From assembly GCF_037138995.1 (NCBI RefSeq), contig NZ_JBAXHI010000010.1, positions 1 through 64,000 of the forward strand: a stretch of DNA of 64,000 nucleotides. Reading direction: 5' to 3'. The stretch is from Chlorohelix sp037138995. Lineage in GTDB: Bacteria > Chloroflexota > Chloroflexia > Chloroheliales > Chloroheliaceae. A program made the position numbers and the translations under genes. Below the pieces are notes generated by a model, which did not search any database, was not told the DNA's origin, and worked only from the letters and a program-made list of their open reading frames with translations. Shown piece after piece: positions 1 to 7,932 of this stretch (positions are counted from its first letter, which is position 1; every line of letters starts with the position of its first letter).

Positions 1-726
1 CTTGCCATTGTGCTGGTTAAAAGCTACCGTACGCGCGAGGCTGGAGAGCAAGCTGCCGCTTTGCTGGCTGAGGATGGCTTGGTCTTGAGCTTGCAGAACG
101 GACTTGGCAACCTTGATGCGCTGGCAAGCATTCCCGCGCTCTCAGGGCAAATTCTGGCGCAAGGTGTGACTACTATAGGGGCGGCGCAGATTGCGGGTGG
201 GCATATCCGCTTCAACGGGGCGGGGCATACCTCCCTTCCCATTCTGGAAAGCGCGGCAAGCAATTGGCGGTTGGAATGGTTCGGTGACAAGCTCAAGCAA
301 TTGGGCTTATCGGTCAGCTTTAGCGGCGAGTTAGAGAGCCTTGTATGGGGCAAGCTGTTGATAAATTGCTCCGGGAATGCCATTTCTGCGATTCTGGATT
401 TCTCGAATGAGCAATTTTTAGCTAACACCCATGCTTGGGAAATCGCCACGCAAGTTGTACACGAGGTAGCGGGGTTGGCGCAACTCAAGGGCATTGTGCT
501 GCCCTATTCTGACCCTGAAGTCGAATTTCGGCGCATTATCACGCTTAACCGCGCTAATGTTTCTTCGCTGTGCCAAAGCCTACGCAAGGGGCAAACTACC
601 GAAATAGAGGCGTTGAACGGTGCGGTAGTAGCGGAAGCCGAGCGGTTGGGCTACCCTGTTCCGGTCAATCGGCTTTTAACCCAACTGGTACGGGCTTTGG
701 AAGCGAAGCAGCGGTTTGGTGGCTAA
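1..726 (+). CDS. panE: 2-dehydropantoate 2-reductase, C-terminal part (5' end outside window)
   Basis: NADPH-dependent reduction of ketopantoate to pantoate in pantothenate/CoA synthesis, a cytosolic step. The frame is open to the first base of the window, so the start and the N-terminal Rossmann glycine motif lie outside. About 241 residues remain of a family usually near 310. Visible signatures are the Asn-Gly-Leu-Gly-Asn segment near the left edge, GKLLINCSGNAISAI, which carries the family's catalytic Lys and an active-site Asn, and TEIEALNG, matching the conserved C-terminal Glu region. A 6-bp-stem hairpin at 772-786 follows the stop codon but lacks a T tract. Other ApbA/PanE-family reductases with different substrates cannot be excluded from this fragment. 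Confidence 0.88.
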   Translation, partial: LAIVLVKSYRTREAGEQAAALLAEDGLVLSLQNGLGNLDALASIPALSGQILAQGVTTIGAAQIAGGHIRFNGAGHTSLPILESAASNWRLEWFGDKLKQLGLSVSFSGELESLVWGKLLINCSGNAISAILDFSNEQFLANTHAWEIATQVVHEVAGLAQLKGIVLPYSDPEVEFRRIITLNRANVSSLCQSLRKGQTTEIEALNGAVVAEAERLGYPVPVNRLLTQLVRALEAKQRFGG

Positions 727-771
727 GTGTAGAAATGCTAATTCCTAACTTGACATAACTCAATACTAACT

Positions 772-786
772 AGGTGAGAATCACCT
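772..786. other. short hairpin after panE
   Basis: AGGTGA-gaa-TCACCT is a perfect 6-bp stem with a 3-nt loop, 45 bp after the panE stop codon. There is no T run, so it may be an operator half-site pair or a weak 3'-end structure rather than an intrinsic terminator. Confidence 0.35.
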
Positions 787-868
787 CTCTATACATGTGA
801 GAAATTGCACAAATCTGTGAAATGTCGAATCAGGTAGTTGAAAAGCTGATTAGAGCGCATTTTAGCAA

Positions 869-897
869 TTGACCACCTCCTTTCCATTAATTATAAT
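869..897 (+). promoter_or_regulatory. sigma-70-type promoter of acsA
   Basis: TTGACC (869-874), a 17-bp spacer and a perfect TATAAT (892-897). This is the only strong promoter in the 371-bp gap between panE and acsA. It predicts a start near 904 and an untranslated leader of about 190 nt. A second TATAAT at 968-973 has no good -35 and may be fortuitous. The leader holds a perfect 12-bp palindrome (AACAACGTTGTT, 1031-1042) that could be a regulator site, and a small GC-rich hairpin with a GCAA loop just before the ribosome binding site. Confidence 0.65.
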
Positions 898-1097
898 AGC
901 GGGTAGATGTGTTAGTATCATTCGTCTGCTTTACTATGTTCTGATGCCAAACCGCGATTGGCTTTGATATAATAGGAACATTTATCACTCTTCTTAATCC
1001 CTGCTTATGGGGTTTACAAATTGAGACACGAACAACGTTGTTTTAGGTTAAGGCTGCTGCGCGGGCGCAAGCCGCTTAATGAAGGAGGATTTACCGG

Positions 1098-3038
1098 ATG
1101 AGCGACATCAAATCCGAGGCTACTGACCATGTATTAAATGAATTGCGGGTCTTTACCCCTTCTCAAGAAGTGGTGGACAACGCCAATATTATGGCTTACA
1201 TGAACTCTAAGGGTTACACCGATTTCCACGAATTCCACAAATGGTCTGTTGAAAATCGGTTCGAGTTCTGGAACGATATGGCGAATGAGCTTCACTGGTT
1301 CAAGAAGTGGGAAAACACCTTTGAATGGACTCAGCAGCCCTTCTTCCGCTGGTTCACCGAAGGCAAATTTAACATCGTTTATAACTGCCTCGACCGCCAT
1401 ATTGGAACCCCGGTAGAAAATAAAGTGGCTTATTACTGGGAAGGCGATAACGGCGACACTCGCACTCTTACCTACAAAGACCTGTACCAGCAGGTGAATC
1501 GCTTCGCTGCCGGTCTTCAGAAACTGGGCGTTAAGAAGGGCGATCGGGTTGGTATTTACCTACCTGCCGTACCGGAACAAGCGATAGCTTTGTTGGCGGT
1601 AGCGCGTTTGGGCGCGGTTCACTCGGTGGTATTCGCAGGATTCGCTGCTCACGCTTTGCGAGACCGTTGCGTGGATGCCGAAGCCAAGCTCATTATTACT
1701 GCCGATGGTAACTATCGCGGCGGCAAGTTGGTTGATCTGAAGAAGACCGCCGATGAAGCGGCTGCCGAAGTGCCTACTCTTGAGCATGTGGTGGTGTACA
1801 AACGTCTTGGCACTGAAGTTCCTATGACGGAAGGGCGCGATATTTGGTGGCACGACCTCGTTGCCGACATTCCCGAAGATGTGGTTGTACCTTGCGAGGA
1901 GATGGACAGCGAAGATATGCTGTATATCCTCTACACCAGCGGTAGCACCGGCAAGCCCAAAGGCGTTGTACACGTACACGGCGGCTATGCAGTGGGCGTT
2001 TACGCTACCATGAAGTTCACCTTCGATGTTAAGCCGGAGGATGTGTTCTGGTGTACTGCCGATGCTGGCTGGGTAACTGGTCATAGCTACCTGCTGTATG
2101 GACCGCTCATGACTGGCGCCACTAGCGTCTATTTTGAAGGTATTCCCACCTACCCCAACCCGGATCGGTTCTGGGAAGTTTGCGCCAAATACAAGGTATC
2201 CATCTTCTACACCGCTCCTACCGCGATTCGCAGCTTAATGCGCTTTGGTGATGAGTGGCCCAAGAAGCACGATCTTAGCAGCCTGCGTTTGCTCGGTTCG
2301 GTGGGTGAGCCTATCAACCCCGAAGCATGGATTTGGTATCGCGAGGTAATCGGGCGAAATGAACTGCCGATTATGGATACTTGGTGGCAGACTGAAACTG
2401 GCGCTCACATGATTACCCCTAACGTGACTTTGCCTCTGAAACCCGGCAGCGCGACTTGGCCCTTCCCCACCATTGAAGCTGATGTGGTGGATAAGGACGG
2501 TAGCTCGGTTGGACACGAAAAGGGCGGACTCTTGGTTATTCGTCACCCGTGGCCTAGCCAAATGCGTACTATCTTCCGCGATGCTGCTCGATACGAAACC
2601 TACTGGAATACTATTCCGGGCGTTTACTTCGCCGGTGATGCGGTACATCGTGACAACGATGGCTATTACTGGATTCAAGGTCGGGTGGATGATGTAATCA
2701 AGGTTAGCGGTCACCGCCTCGGCTCGATGGAAATCGAATCCAGCTTGGTAAGTCACCCGGCGGTAGCAGAAGCGGCGGCAATCGGCAAGCCCGACCCGAT
2801 GAAGGGCGAGCATGTTAAAGTGTTCGTAATTCTGAAGAACGGATACGAAGCCTCTCCCGAAATGGAGAAGGAACTGAAACTGCATGTTCGCAGCAACGTA
2901 GGACCCGTTGCAGTACCGGACGAACTTGAATTCGTGCCTTCGCTGCCCAAGACTCGTTCCGGCAAGATTATGCGCCGTGTTATCCGCGCTAAGGAACTGG
3001 GCGAGCCAATCGGCGACATCAGCACCTTGGATAACTAA
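1098..3038 (+). CDS. acsA: acetyl-CoA synthetase (AMP-forming)
   Basis: Converts acetate, ATP and CoA to acetyl-CoA through acetyl-AMP; cytosolic. The 646-residue length matches the family. The AMP-binding P-loop YTSGSTGKPKG starts at residue 279, the acetate-pocket motif WWQTETG is at about 429-435, and the C-terminal PKTRSGKIMRR contains the catalytic Lys (about residue 623) that is reversibly acetylated in known Acs enzymes. The start is fixed by AAGGAGG at 1082-1088, 9 bp before the ATG. It is monocistronic: a strong promoter lies about 200 bp upstream and an intrinsic terminator follows immediately. Propionyl-CoA synthetase is the main alternative, but the Trp pair of the acetate pocket favours acetate. 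Confidence 0.96.
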   Translation: MSDIKSEATDHVLNELRVFTPSQEVVDNANIMAYMNSKGYTDFHEFHKWSVENRFEFWNDMANELHWFKKWENTFEWTQQPFFRWFTEGKFNIVYNCLDRHIGTPVENKVAYYWEGDNGDTRTLTYKDLYQQVNRFAAGLQKLGVKKGDRVGIYLPAVPEQAIALLAVARLGAVHSVVFAGFAAHALRDRCVDAEAKLIITADGNYRGGKLVDLKKTADEAAAEVPTLEHVVVYKRLGTEVPMTEGRDIWWHDLVADIPEDVVVPCEEMDSEDMLYILYTSGSTGKPKGVVHVHGGYAVGVYATMKFTFDVKPEDVFWCTADAGWVTGHSYLLYGPLMTGATSVYFEGIPTYPNPDRFWEVCAKYKVSIFYTAPTAIRSLMRFGDEWPKKHDLSSLRLLGSVGEPINPEAWIWYREVIGRNELPIMDTWWQTETGAHMITPNVTLPLKPGSATWPFPTIEADVVDKDGSSVGHEKGGLLVIRHPWPSQMRTIFRDAARYETYWNTIPGVYFAGDAVHRDNDGYYWIQGRVDDVIKVSGHRLGSMEIESSLVSHPAVAEAAAIGKPDPMKGEHVKVFVILKNGYEASPEMEKELKLHVRSNVGPVAVPDELEFVPSLPKTRSGKIMRRVIRAKELGEPIGDISTLDN

Positions 3039-3051
3039 TTCTCGAAGAATT

Positions 3052-3095
3052 AATAAGGGCGGGGGTACAATATCCCTCGCCCTTATTTTATTTCT
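3052..3095 (+). terminator. intrinsic terminator of acsA
   Basis: A 14-bp stem (AATAAGGGCGGGGG pairing with CCCTCGCCCTTATT, one G-T wobble) followed by TTATTTT, starting 14 bp after the acsA stop. Confidence 0.85.
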
Positions 3096-3136
3096 CCTCT
3101 AACTGCTTATTTGCTGGTAATATGGGGGGGTATTTA

Positions 3137-3388
3137 TCAGGCTTTTTTGACGGTGCTGCCAATAATTCTTTTTGCCAATAAATGACAGTGTATAGACTTG
3201 ATTTCCTTTTTCGTCATCCAATTTACCCCAACGAGCGGGGCTAGGTCCTCGTCAATTTCGGCTTGAAGCCCTTGCAAATCCGCAATGGAGATAGGAAAGC
3301 CGTTGTATTCGAAGGGTTGTAACTCTCCGGGGCGCGTAAGTTCCTGATAAATCCTTTCTGCAAGTAGGAGTTCTAGTTTATCTGCCAT
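3137..3388 (-). CDS. small hypothetical protein (83 aa)
   Basis: I do not recognise this protein. It is soluble-looking, with no signal peptide or membrane segment. It has an acidic middle and a Lys-rich C-terminus. The ATG at 3388 is preceded by AAAGGAAAAG at good Shine-Dalgarno distance, which supports real translation. It lies alone between the acsA terminator and the SAM hydrolase gene, pointing away from the latter. The 289-bp gap to its right contains a small CCGGG/CCCGG hairpin in its leader and otherwise AT-rich DNA with no convincing gene. Confidence 0.6.
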   Translation of the reverse strand: MADKLELLLAERIYQELTRPGELQPFEYNGFPISIADLQGLQAEIDEDLAPLVGVNWMTKKEIKSIHCHLLAKRIIGSTVKKA

Positions 3389-3677
3389 AGACTTTTCCTT
3401 TGCCGGGATTAACCACCCGGTTAGGTGTTAAAGATTGATTAACGCACTTTTGATAGAAACTTTTTGTAGTGAATTTCGTCTTTAGAGTAATGGTGGATAA
3501 CTAGAGTGCAACTGACTTTCGCGCTTTTCTCTGCTGCAAAATAATATGCTAGTACAAAGGTGAAGACTTGAATTTGTTTGAGCTATAATTATATTTATAA
3601 CATTGAAATATATTTATTACAATATCAAAAGATAATTTTCGGGTTAGAAGGCTGCTACATAAGCGCAGATTTGAAGC

Positions 3678-4538
3678 TTAGTAAGGCAACTCAACTTCAA
3701 ATGGAAAGCCTATCTGGACTACGCGCTGTGTTAGATAAACCGAATTATCTATTAAGGTTGTAACATACGCCGCTTGCTCGTTGACTTGCGCTATTTCTAG
3801 ATAACCCCCGCTTCCGAACAATGCAATAATTTCTCCCTTTTGCGCTATACCATAAGTTTCGCGAATACCTGTGGCTAAAAGCTGACCGGGAACAGATATA
3901 CGTGCATAAGTAATAAGTGCCTTTTGACCTAAATGGGAAAGATGTTCGCGCCTGATATTGCTTATGACATTGCCGAAATGGTCGATATGTAGCACGCGCC
4001 CCTTGAGAATTTTTTTATTATCGGGTGCGGTATGCCATTCTGGCAAGAGGTTTTCCAGCCTTACGAGTTCTGAGGAGTCGAGTAGCGCACCTAGATGCTC
4101 AAATGATTCGCCTCTCGAAAGAAAAGCTGCTACCGGAGCAAAAATATCACGCCCATGAAAGGTTTTGCTGATTTCAGAAAGCTGGAAAGCTGGGTTATTT
4201 AACTCTCGCACTTCTAACTCTGCATAATTATTGAAGATATATGAAAAAAGTCCATTGTCCGGTCCGATAAAGTAGCCGACTTCCGGTATTTTGATAACAA
4301 TTGCCCGGCGATTTGTGCCTACACCCGGATCAACCACTGCTATATGAATAGTACCGGGCGCGAAGTGCCGATGGGCATTAAAGACGTGATACGCTCCGTT
4401 CAGGATATTTTGCGGGACTACTTCATGAGTCAAGTCTATTACGGTAGCTTGCGGGTTGATAGCATGAATTACCCCTTTCATCATGCCCACATAGCCATCA
4501 AGCGTACCGAAATCGGTGGTAAGAGTTATTAGCGCCAT
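3678..4538 (-). CDS. SAM hydrolase (SAM hydroxide adenosyltransferase, DUF62 family)
   Basis: Members of this family cleave S-adenosylmethionine with water to adenosine and methionine. They share their fold with the bacterial fluorinase and chlorinase. The N-terminus ITLTTDFGTLDGYVGMMKG is the family hallmark. VVDPGVGTNRRA supplies the Asp-Arg pair and FHGRDIFAPVA the His of the Asp-Arg-His triad that marks hydroxide adenosyltransferases rather than halogenases. The 286-residue length is typical. It starts 4 bp after the stop codon of the SHMT-like gene, so the two are almost certainly one operon transcribed from the promoter at 5901-5929. Adenosine release and one-carbon/serine chemistry in one operon is suggestive, but the physiological role is unknown. 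Confidence 0.88.
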   Translation of the reverse strand: MALITLTTDFGTLDGYVGMMKGVIHAINPQATVIDLTHEVVPQNILNGAYHVFNAHRHFAPGTIHIAVVDPGVGTNRRAIVIKIPEVGYFIGPDNGLFSYIFNNYAELEVRELNNPAFQLSEISKTFHGRDIFAPVAAFLSRGESFEHLGALLDSSELVRLENLLPEWHTAPDNKKILKGRVLHIDHFGNVISNIRREHLSHLGQKALITYARISVPGQLLATGIRETYGIAQKGEIIALFGSGGYLEIAQVNEQAAYVTTLIDNSVYLTQRVVQIGFPFEVELPY

Positions 4539-4542
4539 AACG

Positions 4543-5865
4543 CTAAGCTCTTATAAAGTGCAATTGCTGGAAACGTTGACGCATAACGATTACATCTGAC
4601 TTCACGCTCTCCGGCGTTTCTCCTTTGACCAGCACTCGATTGATGAGTTGCGCCAATTCGGGCATATCTTGAGGCTTGAAGCCCCAACGGGTAATTTCCT
4701 GAGTGCCGATGCGAATCGCATTAAAATCATTTGGGAGTTCCGGTAAAGGTAAACCGATACCGCTGGTAAGTATATTTGCTCTTTCAAGGTGGCGTGAGGC
4801 AGTTGTGCCTCCACCATAAACTGCCGCTTGGATTGCCACATGATGCGACATAGTAAAGCCGCGCCCCTTCGCGCTGTGAACCGGCGCGTTTCCTGCTGCC
4901 AATTCCTCAGCCAGTTTCTGGGCATTCGCAATACAGGTGCGAGCATATTCCTTTCCAAATTCCAGTATATCTGATGCAGCTACCACCAGAGTAGCGGTAC
5001 GACTCAGGTCGAAGTTGGCGGTTAAGCCGGGATAAGCTATTTTGTCCAACCGCTCTGCCAGTTTAGAAGAATTGGTTAGCACCAGACCGCCTGCAGGACC
5101 TCCGAAAGATTTATAAGTGGAACAGGTCATCAGGTGTGCGCCCTCTGCCAGAGGTTGCTGAAACTCGTCACCTGCAATAATACCTGAGAGGTGTGCCGCA
5201 TCAAACATCAACCACGCCCCAACGTTATCAGCTATAGCCCGAACTTCCTTTACCGGATAGGGGAATAATGCAAGGCTACCACCCAGAATGATAAGTTTTG
5301 GTTTGATACGATACGCTTCTGTTTCCAATTTTTCCAAATCAACTGCCATTCGTTCGCTGTCAAAAGGAATGTCGTGAACATCCAGCCCGTATAAGCCTGC
5401 CGCACCCGGTGTGTGGTGTGTGACATGCCCTGCGGCGGCGTTTGAAAGCGCCATAATCCTATCGCCCGGATTAGTACAAGCCATATAAGCGTAAAGGTTA
5501 GCAAGTGAGCCGCTTCCCACTCTAAATTCAACAAAATCACATTTAAAGATACGCCGGAGAATTTCAACCGCCATTATTTCCAGTTGTTCAGCATACTGTA
5601 GCCCGGTTTCATACTTATCACCGGGATAACCGAGGCTGGGACGGCTTCCCACGCTGGCAGCTTGAAAGCGTGCAGCGCGTGGGTTCATGATGTTTGTACC
5701 GGCGTACAGGCTGATACACTCATAATCCATAAAACTTGCATGCTTTTCTAGCATTTGCTCAACCTCAGACTCAAAGCCTGTGGGCGAGATATTACGGTAG
5801 AGTAAGGCATATTTATTGTAAAACTCTTGAGATTCTGGAGAAACCCACGGGCGATTGTAGTCCAT
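4543..5865 (-). CDS. serine hydroxymethyltransferase-like PLP enzyme
   Basis: Fold-type I PLP enzyme related to SHMT, which interconverts serine and glycine with tetrahydrofolate. SHMT hallmarks are present but divergent. SRPSLGYPGDKYETG stands where GlyA has its NKYAEGYPGKRYYGG segment. FDAAHLSGIIAG contains the PLP Asp and His (about D222, H225). CSTYKSFGGPAGG holds the Schiff-base Lys (K252) in place of the usual TTTHKTLRGPRGG. IRIGTQEITRWGF retains the carboxylate-binding Arg. The 440-residue length is slightly above normal. The departures from GlyA leave room for another aldol or transaldol substrate, such as alpha-methylserine or threonine-type reactions. It is the first gene of an operon with SAM hydrolase. 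AGAAAGG precedes the ATG. Confidence 0.8.
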   Translation of the reverse strand: MDYNRPWVSPESQEFYNKYALLYRNISPTGFESEVEQMLEKHASFMDYECISLYAGTNIMNPRAARFQAASVGSRPSLGYPGDKYETGLQYAEQLEIMAVEILRRIFKCDFVEFRVGSGSLANLYAYMACTNPGDRIMALSNAAAGHVTHHTPGAAGLYGLDVHDIPFDSERMAVDLEKLETEAYRIKPKLIILGGSLALFPYPVKEVRAIADNVGAWLMFDAAHLSGIIAGDEFQQPLAEGAHLMTCSTYKSFGGPAGGLVLTNSSKLAERLDKIAYPGLTANFDLSRTATLVVAASDILEFGKEYARTCIANAQKLAEELAAGNAPVHSAKGRGFTMSHHVAIQAAVYGGGTTASRHLERANILTSGIGLPLPELPNDFNAIRIGTQEITRWGFKPQDMPELAQLINRVLVKGETPESVKSDVIVMRQRFQQLHFIRA

Positions 5866-5900
5866 AGCGGCTAACCTTTCTGATGAGTTGAATTTGGAAA

Positions 5901-5929
5901 ATGCTACTATTCTGCGAGGGCTTTGTCAA
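5901..5929 (-). promoter_or_regulatory. promoter of the SHMT-like/SAM hydrolase operon
   Basis: On the minus strand a perfect TTGACA (5924-5929), 17-bp spacer and TAGCAT (5901-5906). The predicted start near 5894 gives a leader of about 30 nt to the ATG at 5865. Confidence 0.6.
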
Positions 5930-6119
5930 GAAATTTGCTGAGAGTATGAATTCATAGATACAGTAAGAAGTTAAGAAAATTGAAGTTCTGCCAAACACTG
6001 CCTACTCTCACATGCCGTAAAATAAGTTAGGCTTTAACGTGACAGAGATGACTAGTCTTTAAAAGCAAAATTGCTACACGAATTTTAATTCATATTGAAT
6101 TTTATAGGTTTGATTATTA

Positions 6120-6128
6120 TGGTATAAT
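6120..6128 (+). promoter_or_regulatory. extended -10 promoter of the deacetylase gene
   Basis: TGG followed by TATAAT fits the TGn-extended -10 element. There is no good -35 at 17 bp. It is the best plus-strand signal in the 376-bp divergent gap 5866-6241, and would give a leader of about 105 nt. Confidence 0.5.
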
Positions 6129-6241
6129 AGCTCGGATTGCAAGCATAGCTGTGAGCATTATTTTTTTGGTCTGAAATATAAGCTGAATTTTGTCTATTAA
6201 TTAACGTTACACCAAACTTTCTAGAGATACGGATTATATAG

Positions 6242-7618
6242 GTGAAGAGAAAACCAAAAAATATTTTAGTTGGGTCTAGCCTTGCTATTATATTAATTTT
6301 CTTTGCTAATCTATTGCCCGTAACCGCAGCAAGTCCTGAAAATGGATTTTCGCACCTCGCAGAAATTGCAGCAGCAGTTAATGTTCGTAACCCTCGCCAA
6401 TTCCAGTATTATAACCAAACAGGGCATAGTGTAAGCGGTCCGATATTGCGATATTATCGAAGTACCGGCGGAATTACCCGTCACGGTTATCCCATTACTG
6501 AACTCTTTTTGCGAGATGGGCGTTATTTCCAGTATTTTGAGCGTAGTGTTCTGGAGTTTCATCCGGATTACAGTGATACACCCCAAGAAGTTACCCCCTT
6601 ACCCTTATTTGAAGCCGATAATATTAATAATAATGCGACAGTTCCAGTTTTTGAAAGCACAACCGAGCGTTGGTATTTCCCGGAAACTTCACATAGCATG
6701 TCGGGGGAGTTCTTGTCTTTCTGGCGAAATAATGGAGATCGCCTATCTCTTGGTCTGCCTTTGAGCGAACCTTTTGAAGAAACGCAGCCAGACGATTCTA
6801 AACTACTGGTGCAATACTTTGAGTATGCCAAACTCGAATATCACCCGGATTCTGATGGGGTTCAAATTGCCCATTCCGGGCTAAAAAGAGCAGAGGCTGA
6901 GCTTGAACCGCAGTTTCTTGTCACTGCCCCTTTGGCGCGTTTGACTGAACAACGCCAAATAAGAATACCCTCGTTAATGTTCCATTATGTCCGAACGGTG
7001 GATCGCAAAAAGGATTTGCTAGGCTATCGTCTTTCGGTAACTCCCGAAACTTTTGATAAATATTTGGACTGGCTCAAGGATAACGGCTACCATACTGTTA
7101 CGCTTGAGCAAGTAATGGATTCGCTTAAATATGGGGTTCAATTACCCGAAAAAGCTGTTAACCTGCGCTTTGATGATGGGCATTCCGATATGTGGACAGC
7201 CTATCTTGCCTTAAAGCAGCGTGGAATGACCGCTACGTTCTATGTCATTACACAACGGCTTGAGCTATTGCCGGAACAATGGCGTGAGATTGACCAAGCC
7301 GGTTTTGAAGTTGCTCCACATACCCGAACTCACCCGGATTTGCGTACTGTACGCGATTTAAATTCGGAAATAAATGGCAGCAAGCAAGACCTAGAAGCTA
7401 TGCTCGGGCATCCAACCCGCACTTTTTCTTATCCTTATGGTAAATATAGTGACGCTATTATCAAATCTGTTACCGATAGCGGTTTTGAAATGGCGGTTAC
7501 CACTGATGGGGGATATAATTTCTTCTTGAATAATATGTACAAGCAGCCTACGATAAGTGTTACCGGAGACGACACCATGCAGGATTTTATCAATAAAGTA
7601 AAAGTCGGAACTCGCTGA
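6242..7618 (+). CDS. secreted polysaccharide deacetylase with N-terminal LGFP-like repeats
   Basis: A probable CE4 (NodB) deacetylase acting outside the cell on amino-sugar polymers such as peptidoglycan or exopolysaccharide. The first 30 or so residues form a signal peptide (basic start, hydrophobic core, Ala-rich end). Residues about 55-215 contain two copies of an aromatic-rich repeat (FQYFERSVLEFHPDY and VQYFEYAKLEYHPDS mark their ends), a module I know mainly from Chloroflexota surface proteins. The NodB domain follows: RFDDGHSD (metal Asp, about 310-313), APHTRTHPDL (metal His pair) and FSYPYGKY. It starts at GTG 6242 with only a weak ribosome binding site, so the exact start is less certain than the gene. 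Confidence 0.88.
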   Translation: MKRKPKNILVGSSLAIILIFFANLLPVTAASPENGFSHLAEIAAAVNVRNPRQFQYYNQTGHSVSGPILRYYRSTGGITRHGYPITELFLRDGRYFQYFERSVLEFHPDYSDTPQEVTPLPLFEADNINNNATVPVFESTTERWYFPETSHSMSGEFLSFWRNNGDRLSLGLPLSEPFEETQPDDSKLLVQYFEYAKLEYHPDSDGVQIAHSGLKRAEAELEPQFLVTAPLARLTEQRQIRIPSLMFHYVRTVDRKKDLLGYRLSVTPETFDKYLDWLKDNGYHTVTLEQVMDSLKYGVQLPEKAVNLRFDDGHSDMWTAYLALKQRGMTATFYVITQRLELLPEQWREIDQAGFEVAPHTRTHPDLRTVRDLNSEINGSKQDLEAMLGHPTRTFSYPYGKYSDAIIKSVTDSGFEMAVTTDGGYNFFLNNMYKQPTISVTGDDTMQDFINKVKVGTR

Positions 7619-7653
7619 TTTACCGCAATCACACCATCTTTTTTCTGCAAGAG

Positions 7654-7727
7654 TTATCCCCACATTTATCCACTAAAAATATTTAGATATGCACAGCTTA
7701 TCCACCGACCATTAGTTTTATTCCACA
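7654..7727 (+). promoter_or_regulatory. cluster of DnaA-box-like sequences
   Basis: Three 8-of-9 matches to TTATCCACA lie in the same orientation: TTATCCCCA (7654-7662), TTATCCACT (7666-7674) and TTATCCACC (7698-7706). A looser TATTCCACA follows at 7719-7727 and TTATCCCAA at 7876-7884. An A+T-rich stretch (7674-7690) sits between boxes 2 and 3. They lie in the 314-bp gap between the deacetylase and thiolase genes. No dnaA, dnaN, gyrB, parA or rpmH is nearby, so an origin is unlikely from context. A DnaA-titrating or DnaA-regulated site is possible. Confidence 0.45.
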
Positions 7728-7932
7728 AATTGCGGGAAAAACCAGCTTTCATATAAATTCATGTGTGCCAAGCAGTAAACGGCAAAAGATTCGCCAGTTT
7801 TTTCAAAGACTGCTAAAATAAGCTCATATTTACCCAATCAAGTTGATTCTCCGTTGTATATGGCTACAAGTTTTCTTATCCCAAAGTTTCCTCTAACTAC
7901 CCGAATTACTTAAATAAGGAGCAATTAAAAAA

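Noticed and set aside
1560..2885. Long antisense frames (174 and 216 codons) inside acsA
   Set aside because: They are mirror frames of a strongly conserved gene; no ribosome binding site and no protein-like motifs.
3578..3763. 61-residue plus-strand frame at the end of the SAM hydrolase gene
   Set aside because: Overlaps the conserved C-terminus of the hydrolase, has no ribosome binding site and a low-complexity AT-rich sequence.
3678..4538. Fluorinase or chlorinase assignment
   Set aside because: The Asp-Arg-His hydrolase triad and 286-residue length without the halogenase-type loop favour SAM hydroxide adenosyltransferase.
7654..7884. Chromosomal origin of replication at the DnaA-box cluster
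   Set aside because: No replication-initiation or partition genes nearby; the boxes alone do not justify calling an origin.
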